Shown one piece after another: positions 22,116 through 32,260 of a stretch of 64,000 nucleotides of DNA. Every line of letters begins with the position of its first letter. The stretch's first letter is position 1. The notes beneath the pieces are model-generated. The model saw only the letters and a list, made by a program, of their open reading frames with translations, did no database searches and was not told the DNA's origin. Source of the DNA: Rhyacophila brunnea (Eukaryota > Arthropoda > Insecta > Trichoptera > Rhyacophilidae); contig JAGYXB010001849.1 in the NCBI GenBank assembly GCA_022495005.1, forward strand, positions 104,783 to 168,782. The letters run 5' to 3'. A program made the translations under genes and the position numbers.

Positions 22116-22775
22116 CAGTGTTTCCCAAAGTGTGGTACGCGTACCTCCTGGAGTACGGGAAGAGCTAGGTGGGGGTACGCGCTGCACCGCCTGGTGCAAC
22201 AAGAATTAATACGACATCAATACAAAATGCATGCTAGAAGGCTTATCATATGCGGAAGAAGAGCAATAGTTGGAAATAGCTTCAGACGGATTCTTGTAAA
22301 AAAAATAGAAGGAGTGTACTTTAACATCATTCTGGTTGCAAATGCAACATGTGTATCCAGTTTTAACAGACAAAGTCCTGAAATACATCTTGCCTTTTCC
22401 AACTTCATATCTATGTGAAGTTGCTTTTTCAGCATTTGTAGACATTAAGTCAAAAAAAAGGCTTTTGGATGTGGAACCGCATCTCAGATTAAAATTAACA
22501 ACCAAGGAACCAAATTATGATGATCTGTCTCAACATAAACATTTTCATTTATCTCGCCAATTAATTATAATGAATGTTATGTATAATATAACTTTTATTT
22601 ATATTTTATTATGAATGAATTTTATTTTTCGTTTATTATTATTTTGTTTATGTACTAAAAAGGAAAAAAAATATTTTCATTGTTTTTAAAGTATATGCAA
22701 TTTTTTGACGAGGGGTCTCAGTGTTACGAAAATTATAGAAGGGGTACACAGATGTCGAAAGTTTAGGAAACACTG
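22116..22775 (+). mobile_element. Internally deleted hAT transposon with 8-bp target duplication
   Basis: The left end CAGTGTTTCCCAAAGTGTGG and the complement of the right end (CAGTGTTTCCTAAACTTTCG) are terminal inverted repeats. ATCTATCG is repeated exactly on both sides (22108-22115 and 22776-22783). Inside, 22336-22560 encodes the tail of a ZBED/hAT transposase. At 660 bp the element has lost its BED finger and most of the catalytic domain, so it cannot move itself. The perfect duplication suggests it is relatively young. Confidence 0.93.
22336..22614 (+). pseudogene. hAT transposase C-terminal (dimerisation) remnant
   Basis: The frame reads LPFPTSYLCEVAFSAFVDIK, then SKKRLLDVEPHLRLKLT and DDLSQHKHFHLS. 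This is the hallmark hAT C-terminal block (FPTTYLCExxFSxxxxIKxKxRxRLxxExxLRxxL...), best matched to ZBED-type transposases. The normal protein is over 550 residues; only about 75 remain, with no catalytic acidic residues. Confidence 0.88.
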
Positions 22776-23060
22776 ATCTATCGTATACAATAGCATATGT
22801 ACCTCTATCAGAGGCATCTATTCAATAAACAAGGCGGCAATCGAGGGTTGTTTATCATATTTATGTATTGAGATATTATAATTGTTAAAATAAGTTAGCC
22901 GTCTAAGCTTTCAAAACTGAATTTGTTTATTCGAAAATAATTCGGTTTGCTCTCTTCTTCATGAAAAAGTAGGATATTATAAAAATGGATGTCTTTGAGT
23001 AATCAGTCTTCATGAATACACGTGTGATCTTTTTGAATGTCGTAGGTGCGCAGCGCCTAC

Positions 23061-23278
23061 GATGGCCGAGCGGTGGAGTTTATAATGTATTGGGTCCCAA
23101 TCTTGAATCCCGCGTCTGGGAAATCCACATATTATTTTTCAATATATATTTTACCTAGACTATTGACCTTAATAGGTTGAGAAGTAGCTAACATATTATT
23201 ATATTTCTCGAAAAACCAAAAATCTGTCAATACAGTCTCCACTCTGTGGAGGCCCATATTATGATTCTCTTACAATCA
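23061..23278 (+). repeat. tRNA-derived SINE, family 1
   Basis: It starts GATGGCCGAGCGG (A box), then has a decayed B box (ATCTTGAATCCCG), GACCTTAATAGGTTGAG, TATTTCTCGAAAAACC and CTCTGTGGAGGCCCATATTA. It is diverged by many substitutions. Confidence 0.8.
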
Positions 23279-23776
23279 AATAATATTAGTTGTATTTCCA
23301 ATTCTGAATTAAAACTGCTTCCTCGCGTCAGGCGACTTTTTTTATGTTGTCCTCTCTTCTGAGACTAATAATATGTATGTTTTATTATATATATAATTGT
23401 ATTTAACTCGTTTGATTAGAACCAGTGCAATTTCATTTTAAATTTCATCTTGTGGACGTTCTGAATTCTGGTTTATTATATCCATAATCATTTGTTTTAA
23501 ATAAACATATAAATAAATCCTGCATTCATAATTCAAAAAGGATGTTTTGTATGATAGTAACAATACCTTTGCATAATTTACCATAATTTTATAATTTGAA
23601 TCTTTACTTTTGACTATAATAATATAAGATACCAATAGGATCATAATTATTATGGACATATTATTATCGAAATAATATAAACTTTCACCACAGTGACTGT
23701 GTACTTGAAAAAACAAAAAAGCTGTTTTTCTCCTATTCATCCATTATGGCTGATTTTGAAATCTTTGTACATATAC
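23279..23776. other. Unassigned AT-rich stretch
   Basis: No feature is supported. A 100-codon minus-strand frame at 23438-23740 is dominated by Ile, Tyr, Lys and Asn codons and has no recognisable motif. Confidence 0.45.
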
Positions 23777-23866
23777 CGAATCGAAAAAAACCGATATTTT
23801 TTTCGGTTTGGTTCCGGATGTTCCGATAAAAATAACGATTTTTTTCGGTTTTTGGTTCAAATCCCC
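23777..23866. repeat. Family H insertion: CGGTTTTT-rich element within a SINE
   Basis: The region is a degenerate mixture of CCGATATTTTTTTCGG, GGTTCCGGATGTTCC and ATTTTTTTCGG. It ends GGTTCAAATCCCCGG exactly where SINE family 1 sequence resumes. Its reverse-complement end (CCGGGGATTTGAACC) resembles CCAGGGCTTTGAACCG at 41593, so it is probably one end of a transposon family. Confidence 0.45.
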
Positions 23867-24048
23867 GGTTTGTATTAACAGATTTTTGTATTTACGAGAA
23901 ATGGATATGAGCAACTTATTCAACCTATTAGATCCATATTCTGACTTCAAACACAAATTGACAAACAATATGTGTATTTGCCAGATCCAGGATTCGAAGC
24001 TGCGACCCACGACATTATAAGACGACGCTTAAGACGCTCGGCCATCGT
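23867..24048 (-). repeat. tRNA-derived SINE, family 1, interrupted
   Basis: The minus strand gives CGATGGCCGAGCGTCTTAAG, a decayed B box (CTTCGAATCCTGG), ATGGATCTAATAGGTTGAA and ATTTCTCGTAAATACAAAAA. The usual 3' part (GTGGAGGCCCAT and GGACATGGTC) is replaced by family H sequence. Confidence 0.8.
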
Positions 24049-25135
24049 TTTCATTATTTTCAACACTTTTCCAACATATTTCATTTCGTTATTATCAATG
24101 GTTTACACTTTACATAATAGAATATTTGGAGTAGGTATCCGAACAACAAATTCAAATAACGAAAATCGTTCACCGCTAAAATTTTCTACACATGCTATAA
24201 AACGATATTCCCAGTGCCGCCTCGTTATGCCTGCATAATAATTATTTGCAAATCTCTCAAAGCGACCGGAACAAATAATAGCTCTCTGAAATGCTCGACT
24301 TTAACCGGAGAGTTGCGGCTGACACTGTGTTGACATTTTGATTAAAAGGCATCCATTCAGAATGAATACATAAACTGGTGTCATTCAATCGGCTCGCACC
24401 AATACTTCCGAGCCTGTTGTTAGGATATGAATCTTCTCGTGCATTTCTTGTTTACGCACTAATTATTATCTTTATTTACAAGCAAGCTAGTAGTCACCAA
24501 ACATGATAGAATAAAGAAGACGCGATAGGATTTCGACTCATGATGTGACTAGGTGAAAGACATCACGATCTTTTCTCGAACGATGATCTTCAAAACTGTA
24601 GAGTGTGTTATTGTATCCTATATAATGTTAGGGATTGTCTTATTGATTTAACATAACTTTATAGATTGTACATTATTTTTATTATTTTATTTAATTTTTT
24701 ATTTAATGTTAACTCATGTTTTCGTTTATATTCGTATTTATATTCGTTTGTCCATCAAGTGGTAATATTGTTAATTTTTTATTGTGAATATAATTAATAA
24801 TCAAATTTTATTGTGTTATTAAAATATTGACTAATCATAAATATTTTTTTGGTAATATATTGAAATATTATTTTAAGTACTTATTGTTTCACATTTTATT
24901 TTATGCTTATAATTTAAAATATTTTTTTAGCTGTCCTTAATGACGTAGTTTGAAATATTAATATCCAATTTCATCATTTTTAATTTAATTGTTATCGACA
25001 AAATATTATTGTATGGATAATTCAATGTATATTTTGTAGATTATTTGAGTCGCCTTTCGAATTTGTTTTGGTAAATACCTGTTTTATAAATATTATTCGG
25101 TTGAAAATGTATTCAATTTATTTATTTTTTTAACA
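24049..25135. other. Unassigned stretch, extremely AT-rich from 24650
   Basis: No gene is seen. From about 24650 to 25130 the sequence is almost wholly A and T with long T runs. No tandem period stands out. Confidence 0.5.
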
Positions 25136-25365
25136 TATTGTGGACATTACAAATTATAAGTTCAAGACGTTCACAACATGACATTTAGAAGCAAAGATAT
25201 ATAAATATAACAGTATTACATAAAAAAAGAGATATATCAGTAGATAAATTAGATAGGCACAAGGAAGTACACCGGATGAGCTAAGCAGACCCTATTGTCC
25301 CTCGAAGGCGGACGAAACCGGTCCAGATGTGTATAATTAAAAGTGGAATAAGTACTAAAAAATGT
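25136..25365 (-). repeat. Repeat family E, copy 2
   Basis: Reading the minus strand, TAGTACTTATTCCACTTTTA, CTGGACCGGTTTCGTCCGCC and CATGTTGTGAACGTCTTGAA follow in order. The first two parts match 1130-1190. The last resembles 43380-43420 and the complement of 53990-54035. Confidence 0.55.
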
Positions 25366-25568
25366 TTGCGATTTATTAAATTAAGCAATAGTGCATAAGT
25401 GAATTGCTACAGGGTTTTCAATGGTAACATAAACAACCCGCTCAACGGAGGTCTTGATGGAAACGATAATAAAGAAGAATTTACAGATATTCTCGATATC
25501 TTTCGAAAATAAAATATAAATTAACTGCAGTCGATAAAGGATCACAAATTGCAGGAAGTGACATTTAT

Positions 25569-25680
25569 GGGATGGTTCGGATATGGGTATATTACATGTG
25601 AGGCGGCGGAGATTTTGCATGACCACCAAAGGGCTGCGCCGTCCAGTCACATGTAATATCGTCATATCCAAACCGTTCCC
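25569..25680. repeat. 112-bp near-perfect hairpin
   Basis: The left arm GGGATGGTTCGGATATGGGT continues ATATTACATGTGAGGCGGCG. The right arm is its complement (CGCCGTCCAGTCACATGTAA then TATCGTCATATCCAAACCGTTCCC). Over 40 bases pair with few mismatches around a loop of about 26 bases. I found no clear target duplication. It could be a small MITE or the product of a microRNA-like locus; the GC-rich arms stand out from the AT-rich surroundings. Confidence 0.75.
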
Positions 25681-26398
25681 AAAATTTACATCTATACTAC
25701 TACTTCTGGCGATGTGTTTGTTTTTAACAGAATGTCAATCTAAACATAATAACGATGGTTTATTTTAGGATCTTAGGTTCTTATAACCAATGTCAAATCT
25801 TTTTATCACAGTGTTCAGCTAGCAAATAAATTTCAGAGATGAAGTGTGAATTTTCTATTGCTTATTAGTTATTAGTCTTAGTAACAATAACTTCCCGAGT
25901 ATAATTATCAATGTCTATCTTCTTCTTTGATATAATTATTAATTTAAATAGGTATTACATAATTATAAGCCCAACATATGTTATTAACTATTTGTAAAAT
26001 ACCATACCAAATTGACATATTTTTAGATATCATATACGAAATATACAAGTTCCAAAATCTTTCCACTCCACCATCATTCGTGCGTCCCAGGATTTTCCTC
26101 TCACAGGTTGGGTATACTTAGACTCCGAACCGGTTGTTAGCAAATCCCGCACAATATTATTACACACATCATTTACTCGTTCACTTCGCGTTTTCATCAT
26201 GTCATGTCGAAATATCATATCAACATCATGTCACGATGACGTCATAAAATTGAGCTGTCAAAAAAGCCTCCCCGCATACAAAATTATTTATCTTTTAGCG
26301 AGTGTATTTTAAATATTTCAGTCTTATAATATATATTCATATATGACCTATATCAACTATCTACTAAGACTCGATCTAAGAAATATGTTTCTTTTTTA
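25681..26398. other. Unassigned stretch with a TGACGTCA site
   Basis: No gene is recognised. TGACGTCA lies at 26237-26244, just after a run of CATCATGTC repeats (CATCATGTCATGTCG, CATCATGTCACGATG). Confidence 0.4.
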
Positions 26399-26492
26399 TG
26401 TTAACTGTCAATTCATGGTGGAAATGCATTTTATCATTAATTTTAATAAAAACGCAAATTTTATAGTACCTACTGACCGCTTTCGTCTGCCT
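26399..26492 (+). repeat. Repeat family E, copy 3
   Basis: TGTTAACTGTCAATTCATGG and AAAACGCAAATTTTATAGTA match copy 1 at 1059-1145. It ends GACCGCTTTCGTCTGCCTTA, directly against the SINE head at 26502. Confidence 0.6.
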
Positions 26493-26501
26493 TAGAGGAA
26501 C

Positions 26502-26737
26502 GATGGCCGAGCGGCTTAAGCGGGGGCCTACAACGTCGTGGGTCCCAGGTTCGAATCCTGGGTATGGCAAATACACATATTATTGTTCAATTAGTATTTG
26601 AATCAGAGTATGGACCTATTAGGTTGGGTAAGTGGCTAACATTCATTTCTCGTAGAAACAGACATCCGTAAATAAAAACCTCCCTCTTTGGAGGCCTATA
26701 TTATGATCTTATTAGGATTGGACATGGTAAAAAAAAT
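26502..26737 (+). repeat. tRNA-derived SINE, family 1 (best-preserved head)
   Basis: The head reads GATGGCCGAGCGGCTTAAGC (A box), a variable region, and GGTCCCAGGTTCGAATCCTG (intact B box GGTTCGAATCC). The body is TATGGACCTATTAGGTTGGG, CATTTCTCGTAGAAAC, TTTGGAGGCCTATATTATGA and GGACATGGTAAAAAAA. The head has the A and B boxes of a class II tRNA and could still bind TFIIIC. It is not a functional tRNA gene because no proper acceptor stem closes it. Confidence 0.88.
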
Positions 26738-27132
26738 GATTTAGTTTATAGACTATAACTGTTTCAATGAATTTAAAATTGTGTTTAATTTTGTTTCAAA
26801 TGCTCTCAGTAAAAATAACATCTGCTACAAACGAATCCACAATCTGACATAGCAGATAGTTGGGCGGGGCATTAAAATGACATAATTACATATACACCAT
26901 TCGTACAACGTCAACAGATCGTAAAGACTTAGCTCCCAAAGATATCCCTAACTCGACTGTTATCCGATATTTGGACCATTCATGCCATCAAGCAGAACTA
27001 TAATATAATATGGCTTTATAAAGAGCCCATCTATATTAAAGTTTTACGGCTGCGTGGAGATACGTTCGGAAAGCGGGTGGCGATCCGAAAGTATCTGGAG
27101 GCGACAGAGAGCGGTTGTTCGCTGTTGTAGTT
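26738..27132. other. Unassigned stretch between two SINEs
   Basis: AT-rich to 26860, then moderately GC-richer to 27120. No feature is assigned. Confidence 0.45.
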
Positions 27133-27370
27133 TGTTTTTTTTTTCGACCATGTCCGATCCTGATAGGATCATATGGGCCTCCACAGAGTGGAGGTTTGTA
27201 TTGACAGATTTTTGTTTTTTACGAGAAATGGATGTCAGCCACTTGCTCAACCTATTAGGTCCATACCCTGACACACACAAATTGAAAAACAATTTTTGTA
27301 CTTGCCAGACCCAGGATTCGAACCTGGGACCCACGGCTTTGTAGTCCAACTATTACCTTATACCGCTCGT
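27133..27370 (-). repeat. tRNA-derived SINE, family 1
   Basis: The minus strand reads CGAGCGGTATAAGGTAATAG, GGGTCCCAGGTTCGAATCCT, ATGGACCTAATAGGTTGAGC, CATTTCTCGTAAAAAACAAA, CTCTGTGGAGGCCCATATGA and GGACATGGTCGAAAAAAAA. This is the most complete body in the window. Open frames of about 100 codons on both strands here are repeat-derived and not genes. Confidence 0.88.
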
Positions 27371-27464
27371 GTAGTTTGTAAAATTTTCAAGCGGTTAGTG
27401 GTCGGTTCGGCTTTTCATTTTGTTCATGTAGAATCAAATGGCCCATAGTTGGATTAAAGTTTTT

Positions 27465-27662
27465 CGCTGTTCGCGCCAAAATCATTAACCTGCTACTGCG
27501 ACGGGCGTTGGCACACCTGACCGCATCTGTTGCAGCGCTGTGCGGCTACCGATTATACGCGCAACCATCATTTACCTGCGCCATTCAATTTGGCGGCTTC
27601 ATTTCGCGGCGAAGCCTCATTAACCGCAGCGAACGGGTCGCGACCGATATACCACCATTATT
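27465..27662. promoter_or_regulatory. CpG-rich patch (nature unknown)
   Basis: About 23 CpG dinucleotides occur in 200 bases, with GC over 50%, in DNA that is otherwise about 30% GC. Examples are TTCGCGCC, TTCGCGGCGAAG and GGGTCGCGACCGAT. The minus strand has a donor-like CAGGTAAAT after an open stretch, but no frame gives a recognisable protein. It may be a promoter or first exon, or an old insertion of GC-rich DNA. Confidence 0.35.
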
Positions 27663-27907
27663 ATTTTTACTCATTTAGGTAAGGAAGTATATTGCACGAG
27701 TGAATATAGGGTTGCAAAAAAAATAATAAAAGATACCAATTTTCATAAAAAACATAATATTTTTTGTAATTCTTTCTCTGTCGTATCCATGCGATAGATG
27801 TGCCAAAAATCTTTCCAACTATACCTTTGCCACCGTGATGGACGCGCATTATTAGCTTTACACATAGATCATATTAATAATATACAAATAGCCGGTTGCC
27901 ATAATTT

Positions 27908-29283
27908 TGTAGTGGTCAATGACTTCAAGCCTTGTCAGCATTATTTCGACAGTATAAAAATTAGAAAATCATTTAAACTATCGCACAATCGTCGCATTTA
28001 CAGTCAGCATATTATATACGCGTGCCATTATTCGATGGGATCGAAACGTTTCAAGTGCAATAATGGAAAGGCCAACATATTTCTCACTTGCAAACTTCAT
28101 CAGCAGTGATTCGAAATATACCGAATATTCATGCGTATAATTAACGGGTCATAGTTGATGAGTTAGTCAGTCTAAATGCTTATTAGTACCAATCGTAATC
28201 TAGGTCCGATCTAAAAGCTTCGTGTAAGTCGTCATTCTGTTCCACCGACCTCGGACCTCAGAACAGTATCATACGTATTGTAACATAACGCTCTTGTATC
28301 ATACTCTTGTACTGACTGTTTACGCTGAAAATAAAACTCGCTTCTCCATTCATCGGAGCAACCACCAAAACTCGATTTCTCATCTCTCCACCTCCTGGTC
28401 TCCCCAAGCACAGCTCAACAACGAGACCCGCAAAAGTTTTAAGTTTAATCCATATGTCTTAGAGGCCAAGCATGGACTGAAACTGTATGCGGTTTAGATC
28501 CGTGTGCCATACTAAACTTATGATTTTTGTTCATGAAAATAATATATTTTCACTAAATTTGTAAGTGTAAGTGTATGGTATAAACGGATACGATCAGACG
28601 CTTATAATATACTTTGTGGAAACATATTTCCATGACCAGAAAGGATAAGTTTAGTATAGCATACGGTTTTAGTCCATGGATGGCTTATTAATAGCGTTAT
28701 TCGGTAGTTACTACTACATAATATTTTACTTGGCACTGCGAACTAAGCATAATCAATTTTATAACTTTAGCAGTTCTTGTTGTAAAGTGACAAGATTGCT
28801 GTGGAAGGTGACATTGAGATAAAAGTCGGATCGGTGGTTGCTCCGACGAAAGGAGGAGTGAGTTTTTATTGTAGCGTAAACAATCGTTACAACAGCCATG
28901 TTACTGGTTCGAGGTCCGAGGCTTGGTGAATGAGATGCTGTGCAGAGCGATGCTTAGACAGAGATCCGACTGATACAAAGATTACTGATCGGACTGAGAT
29001 TAAGATTGATACTTACTCATCAACTATGACTCGCTATTTATATACATGAATATTCTGTAAATTGCGAGTCATTGATGATATATTTTGTAATTGAAAAATC
29101 TGCTAGCCTCTTCATTATTGCAAATTCGAGTGTTTCGGTGACCTAGCCCGAGGTGGTCAAACCTCATCGTACAATATTTTGTGTAGAATATGCTGACTGT
29201 TGATGGAACGGTAGATAAATCACTTTATAATTCTTACATTGTCGAAATAATGCTGACAAGGCCCGAGGTCATTGACCGCTACA
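27908..29283. mobile_element. Large foldback element, family F (two inverted copies)
   Basis: The left arm (27908-28522) and right arm (28645-29283) are inverted copies of about 615 and 640 bp around a spacer of about 120 bp. Markers pair throughout: TGTAGTGGTCAATGAC with GTCATTGACCGCTACA, ATAATGCTGACAAGG, AACTATGACCCGTTAATTAT, GGTGGTTGCTCCGA and ATAAGTTTAGTATGGC. A third, single copy lies at 54166-54703. The outer ends are identical in all three copies, so they are true element boundaries. No target duplication was defined. Confidence 0.8.
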
Positions 29284-29994
29284 TAACCTTTATAAATTTA
29301 TATGTTACGTTTTCATACGTTACAAAATACATTTAGGCCATTGTCTCTGCTAGCTCCATCCCATACTATTCATACAGCTTTCTAGTTTATCAGCATATTT
29401 CGTGTGATTGCGAAATTCAATTAAATACTCGTAACAATGCCAGCTTTCTAAAATGGCTGCCTCGTGCATTCACAACGACGCAAATGAGGGTTAAGCATAT
29501 GAGAAAGTTTATGGGTTGCATTAAACATTCAGTTTTACAAACTTCAAAGTCGTAAAATATCTAAAATTAAATTGAAAATACTGTATCGGATCATTTTAAC
29601 GGAAAGCTCGCCGGGCGTGCTTTCAAAGCGTAAAGGTGTGCTTTTTTGTAAGCCTGTCAGCATTTCGTTTAATACCTCCCATAATAATCAAACGGCTTTA
29701 AAATTGAACGCGCCGTTAAGTTAAACTCGTTAAAAATTGCATCAATTTACTTTTATATCAAAGAGAGAAATGCGTTTAAATAATTTTTAACACCAAACAC
29801 TTTTTCTCAATATTAAATTTGCATTGGCACATAACAACCGTAGAGTGTGTAAATTCTGGGACTTGGACATGCATACCTACGTATGAATCCAGCGAGAAAA
29901 GTTATATATAGGGAATGGCTCATGGTCCGTACATAATGGTACGTGCAGTACCGCTATAATATGTCCCTGCGCGAAACCCCTATATCCAAAACGT
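29284..29994. other. Unassigned stretch
   Basis: No gene or known repeat is seen. At 29590-29640 there is a slightly GC-richer run. Confidence 0.45.
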
Positions 29995-30355
29995 CACTCA
30001 TGGCCCCCACTAGGGGGGGACTGACCGGGCTCTAGCCTGAGCCTGATAAAAACACATCACAAAGTTGCTCAACAGTAAAAAAAGTCGCCTGTGGAGCTAC
30101 TTTACTTCAATAATGTTAATATTTTAAAGTATGTGGTGATGTTTTTAATTGTGTGTCGGTACTCGATAACTCCATAATTCAAGTGGATTTAAATACTATA
30201 AAATCACAATAAGTATCCATAATTTTACTGTAAACACCAAGCGCTACTACAAGGCCTCATAATGCCTTTAACCTTAGCGATAGGTAAGGGGGCCTGACAA
30301 AGATCCTAGCCTGGAGGCCCGCTTCATTGTGTGGGGGCCATGCCGTCACTGCAAT
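29995..30355. repeat. Small repeat-bearing region with CATGGCCCCCAC inverted ends
   Basis: CATGGCCCCCAC (near 30000) and its complement GTGGGGGCCATG (near 30342) face each other 340 bases apart. GGGGGACTGAC...CTAGCCTGAG and GGGGGCCTGAC...CTAGCCTGGAG form an internal direct pair. It is probably a transposon relic whose class is not resolved. Confidence 0.4.
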
Positions 30356-32030
30356 GAACACCTTGCTTGTAACTTCTTGCGTCGTGTGGTAATGTCTAGT
30401 GATATCCATGCAAAATCCACCCGTCACACATCAAGTCTTTGAAGCCAGAAATATTTTACGTCTCAGGCCATAAAATGGAAGCAATATAAAGCTCCGTGAA
30501 TATTCACAATTATTGTCAATATTTCTGTAAATTATGATGCAGACAAAAGCAGTGAAAATATCATATTGTTTAACACGTGTTTAAGTTTATTCGATAATTC
30601 TTCAAATTCGAATATTTTACCATCATCCAGCCACACCCAAAAGCTAACCACTTCCTTATTTTGTGTTCCATGACACGATCTTATTCTCAAATATGTTTGG
30701 TTATATCCACCAATTTAATTGCTTCAATCTTAGTTGAGTTCGTCGTAAGTCTGTGTTGAAAAGTAGTTTTTCCTGTTTTTTTTTAAATGATATTTGTTTT
30801 TTTTAATATCTAAGTACTAAAGTTTTATGGTCATATTTATATTTATGGTAGCTTAATGTTGTTCTTTCGGCAGCTTCTACATAATTGTGTAACAATCTCA
30901 TGTAGGGTTCAATCGGTGGTTAAGAATTTCTTTAGGGCTCTCTCTACTTATAGTGTGAATACTTAACTATATCTTAAAATTAAAAATAAAAACAAGATAA
31001 AAAGAACTTTTTATATACCACGTTTTTATCGTAAATAGATAAGCCGCACATATCTCAATTATTAGTAAAGTAAAATGGATGCGGATTCTAGTTCTGGTAT
31101 GCGTAATCTTTTTTTGGCAGGAATATAATATTTGAAGTGCATTTATAATATGTATGTTCAATAAAATAATAAGTAGGTATTACATTCTAAAATCTTTTGA
31201 ATGATTGGTTCAATAAAAAAATATTTATTGTAATATTATAATATATTCTGACGATGACGATCTAACACATTTTAATTTACAATACCTTGAACTTTTAGAA
31301 CAATTACCATGCCATAGCATGTTTTTATATATTTTTCTTCCTGTGCTTAAATTTTCTTTCAGGGGCTTTACCAATTTTGAAACTCTGGGTCTGCACAACT
31401 AAAAGATACTAGGGACAGATCTTGGTGCTTGTCAAAAATATTGACATTTGTGGTACCTTCTGTGGCTGTCATCGGATTTCTGTAATCCAGATCTCAATTA
31501 AAATATGATGTATTAAATATTAATTTTTCACGTACAATCAGTTAGTACTTATAATATAATATGATTTCTTAATGTTGAGATAGCGTACCTGCAATTTCAT
31601 AAAATTACGAATTAATAATTTCTACATATTATTTCATTGTGCCCCTGTCAATAAATAGTGGGTTAGAATCAATTGGACATCTCACTCGATTACAAGTTTC
31701 CGTTAACGACACATCGCACCGAATTACCATTATTATATTATTATTCATCTGCAATACCTATCCTCCGCCGAACCAGAATACTATACCACCGAATACAGGT
31801 CAATTAGATTACACTGTATAATATTTTACATGATCTTCTATTGAATAAAATAATTGTATTTTGTGACTGTTTTACTTATATTAATTTTTTACATTATATT
31901 ATATTTAATAGATTTTTTGTTTATTTTTTATTTATAAGTACCTATTCTTGTAAAACTGTACTTAGTGAATCGCGATTTTAAAATTATATGAAATACGATC
32001 TTGAATAATAATCCTTCTTCAAAAGTACAT
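30356..32030. other. Unassigned AT-rich stretch
   Basis: No feature is supported. A 60- to 64-codon frame appears on each strand without motifs. Confidence 0.5.
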
Positions 32031-32260
32031 TTAGAAGGATTTGTACAGTATCAAAGCTAACTGAGCAAAGTGTGCAGTGAACTGGATCCTACCGGGAACC
32101 AGTACAGCTATCGACATAAGGATTGTGCCAATTCGGAGAACCGGCAAAAATAGACTAAGTGGGATAACGCGAGAGCTTTTCGATCGCATTGGATTGCTTA
32201 ACTCTAGTTGTTCCGATAGCATAATCTCGTCTTCCTCGTATAGTGCGGATTACACGTAGA
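32031..32260. other. GC-richer segment with open frames on both strands, unrecognised
   Basis: The plus-strand frame (32077-32259, 60 codons) contains RIVPIRRTGKNRLSGITREL and ends in a Ser-rich segment. The minus strand (32031-32222) is also open for 63 codons. The less AT-rich composition suggests a relic of coding DNA, possibly transposon-derived. I do not recognise the protein on either strand. Confidence 0.25.

Noticed and set aside
22206..22505. 99-codon minus-strand frame
   Set aside because: It is the shadow of the hAT transposase tail encoded on the plus strand.
26502..26575. Functional tRNA-Leu or tRNA-Ser gene
   Set aside because: A and B boxes are intact but no acceptor stem or sensible anticodon arm forms, and the body continues as a repeated SINE.
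27044..27349. Overlapping ~100-codon frames on both strands as genes
   Set aside because: They lie within SINE family 1, and the frame is open only because of the repeat sequence.
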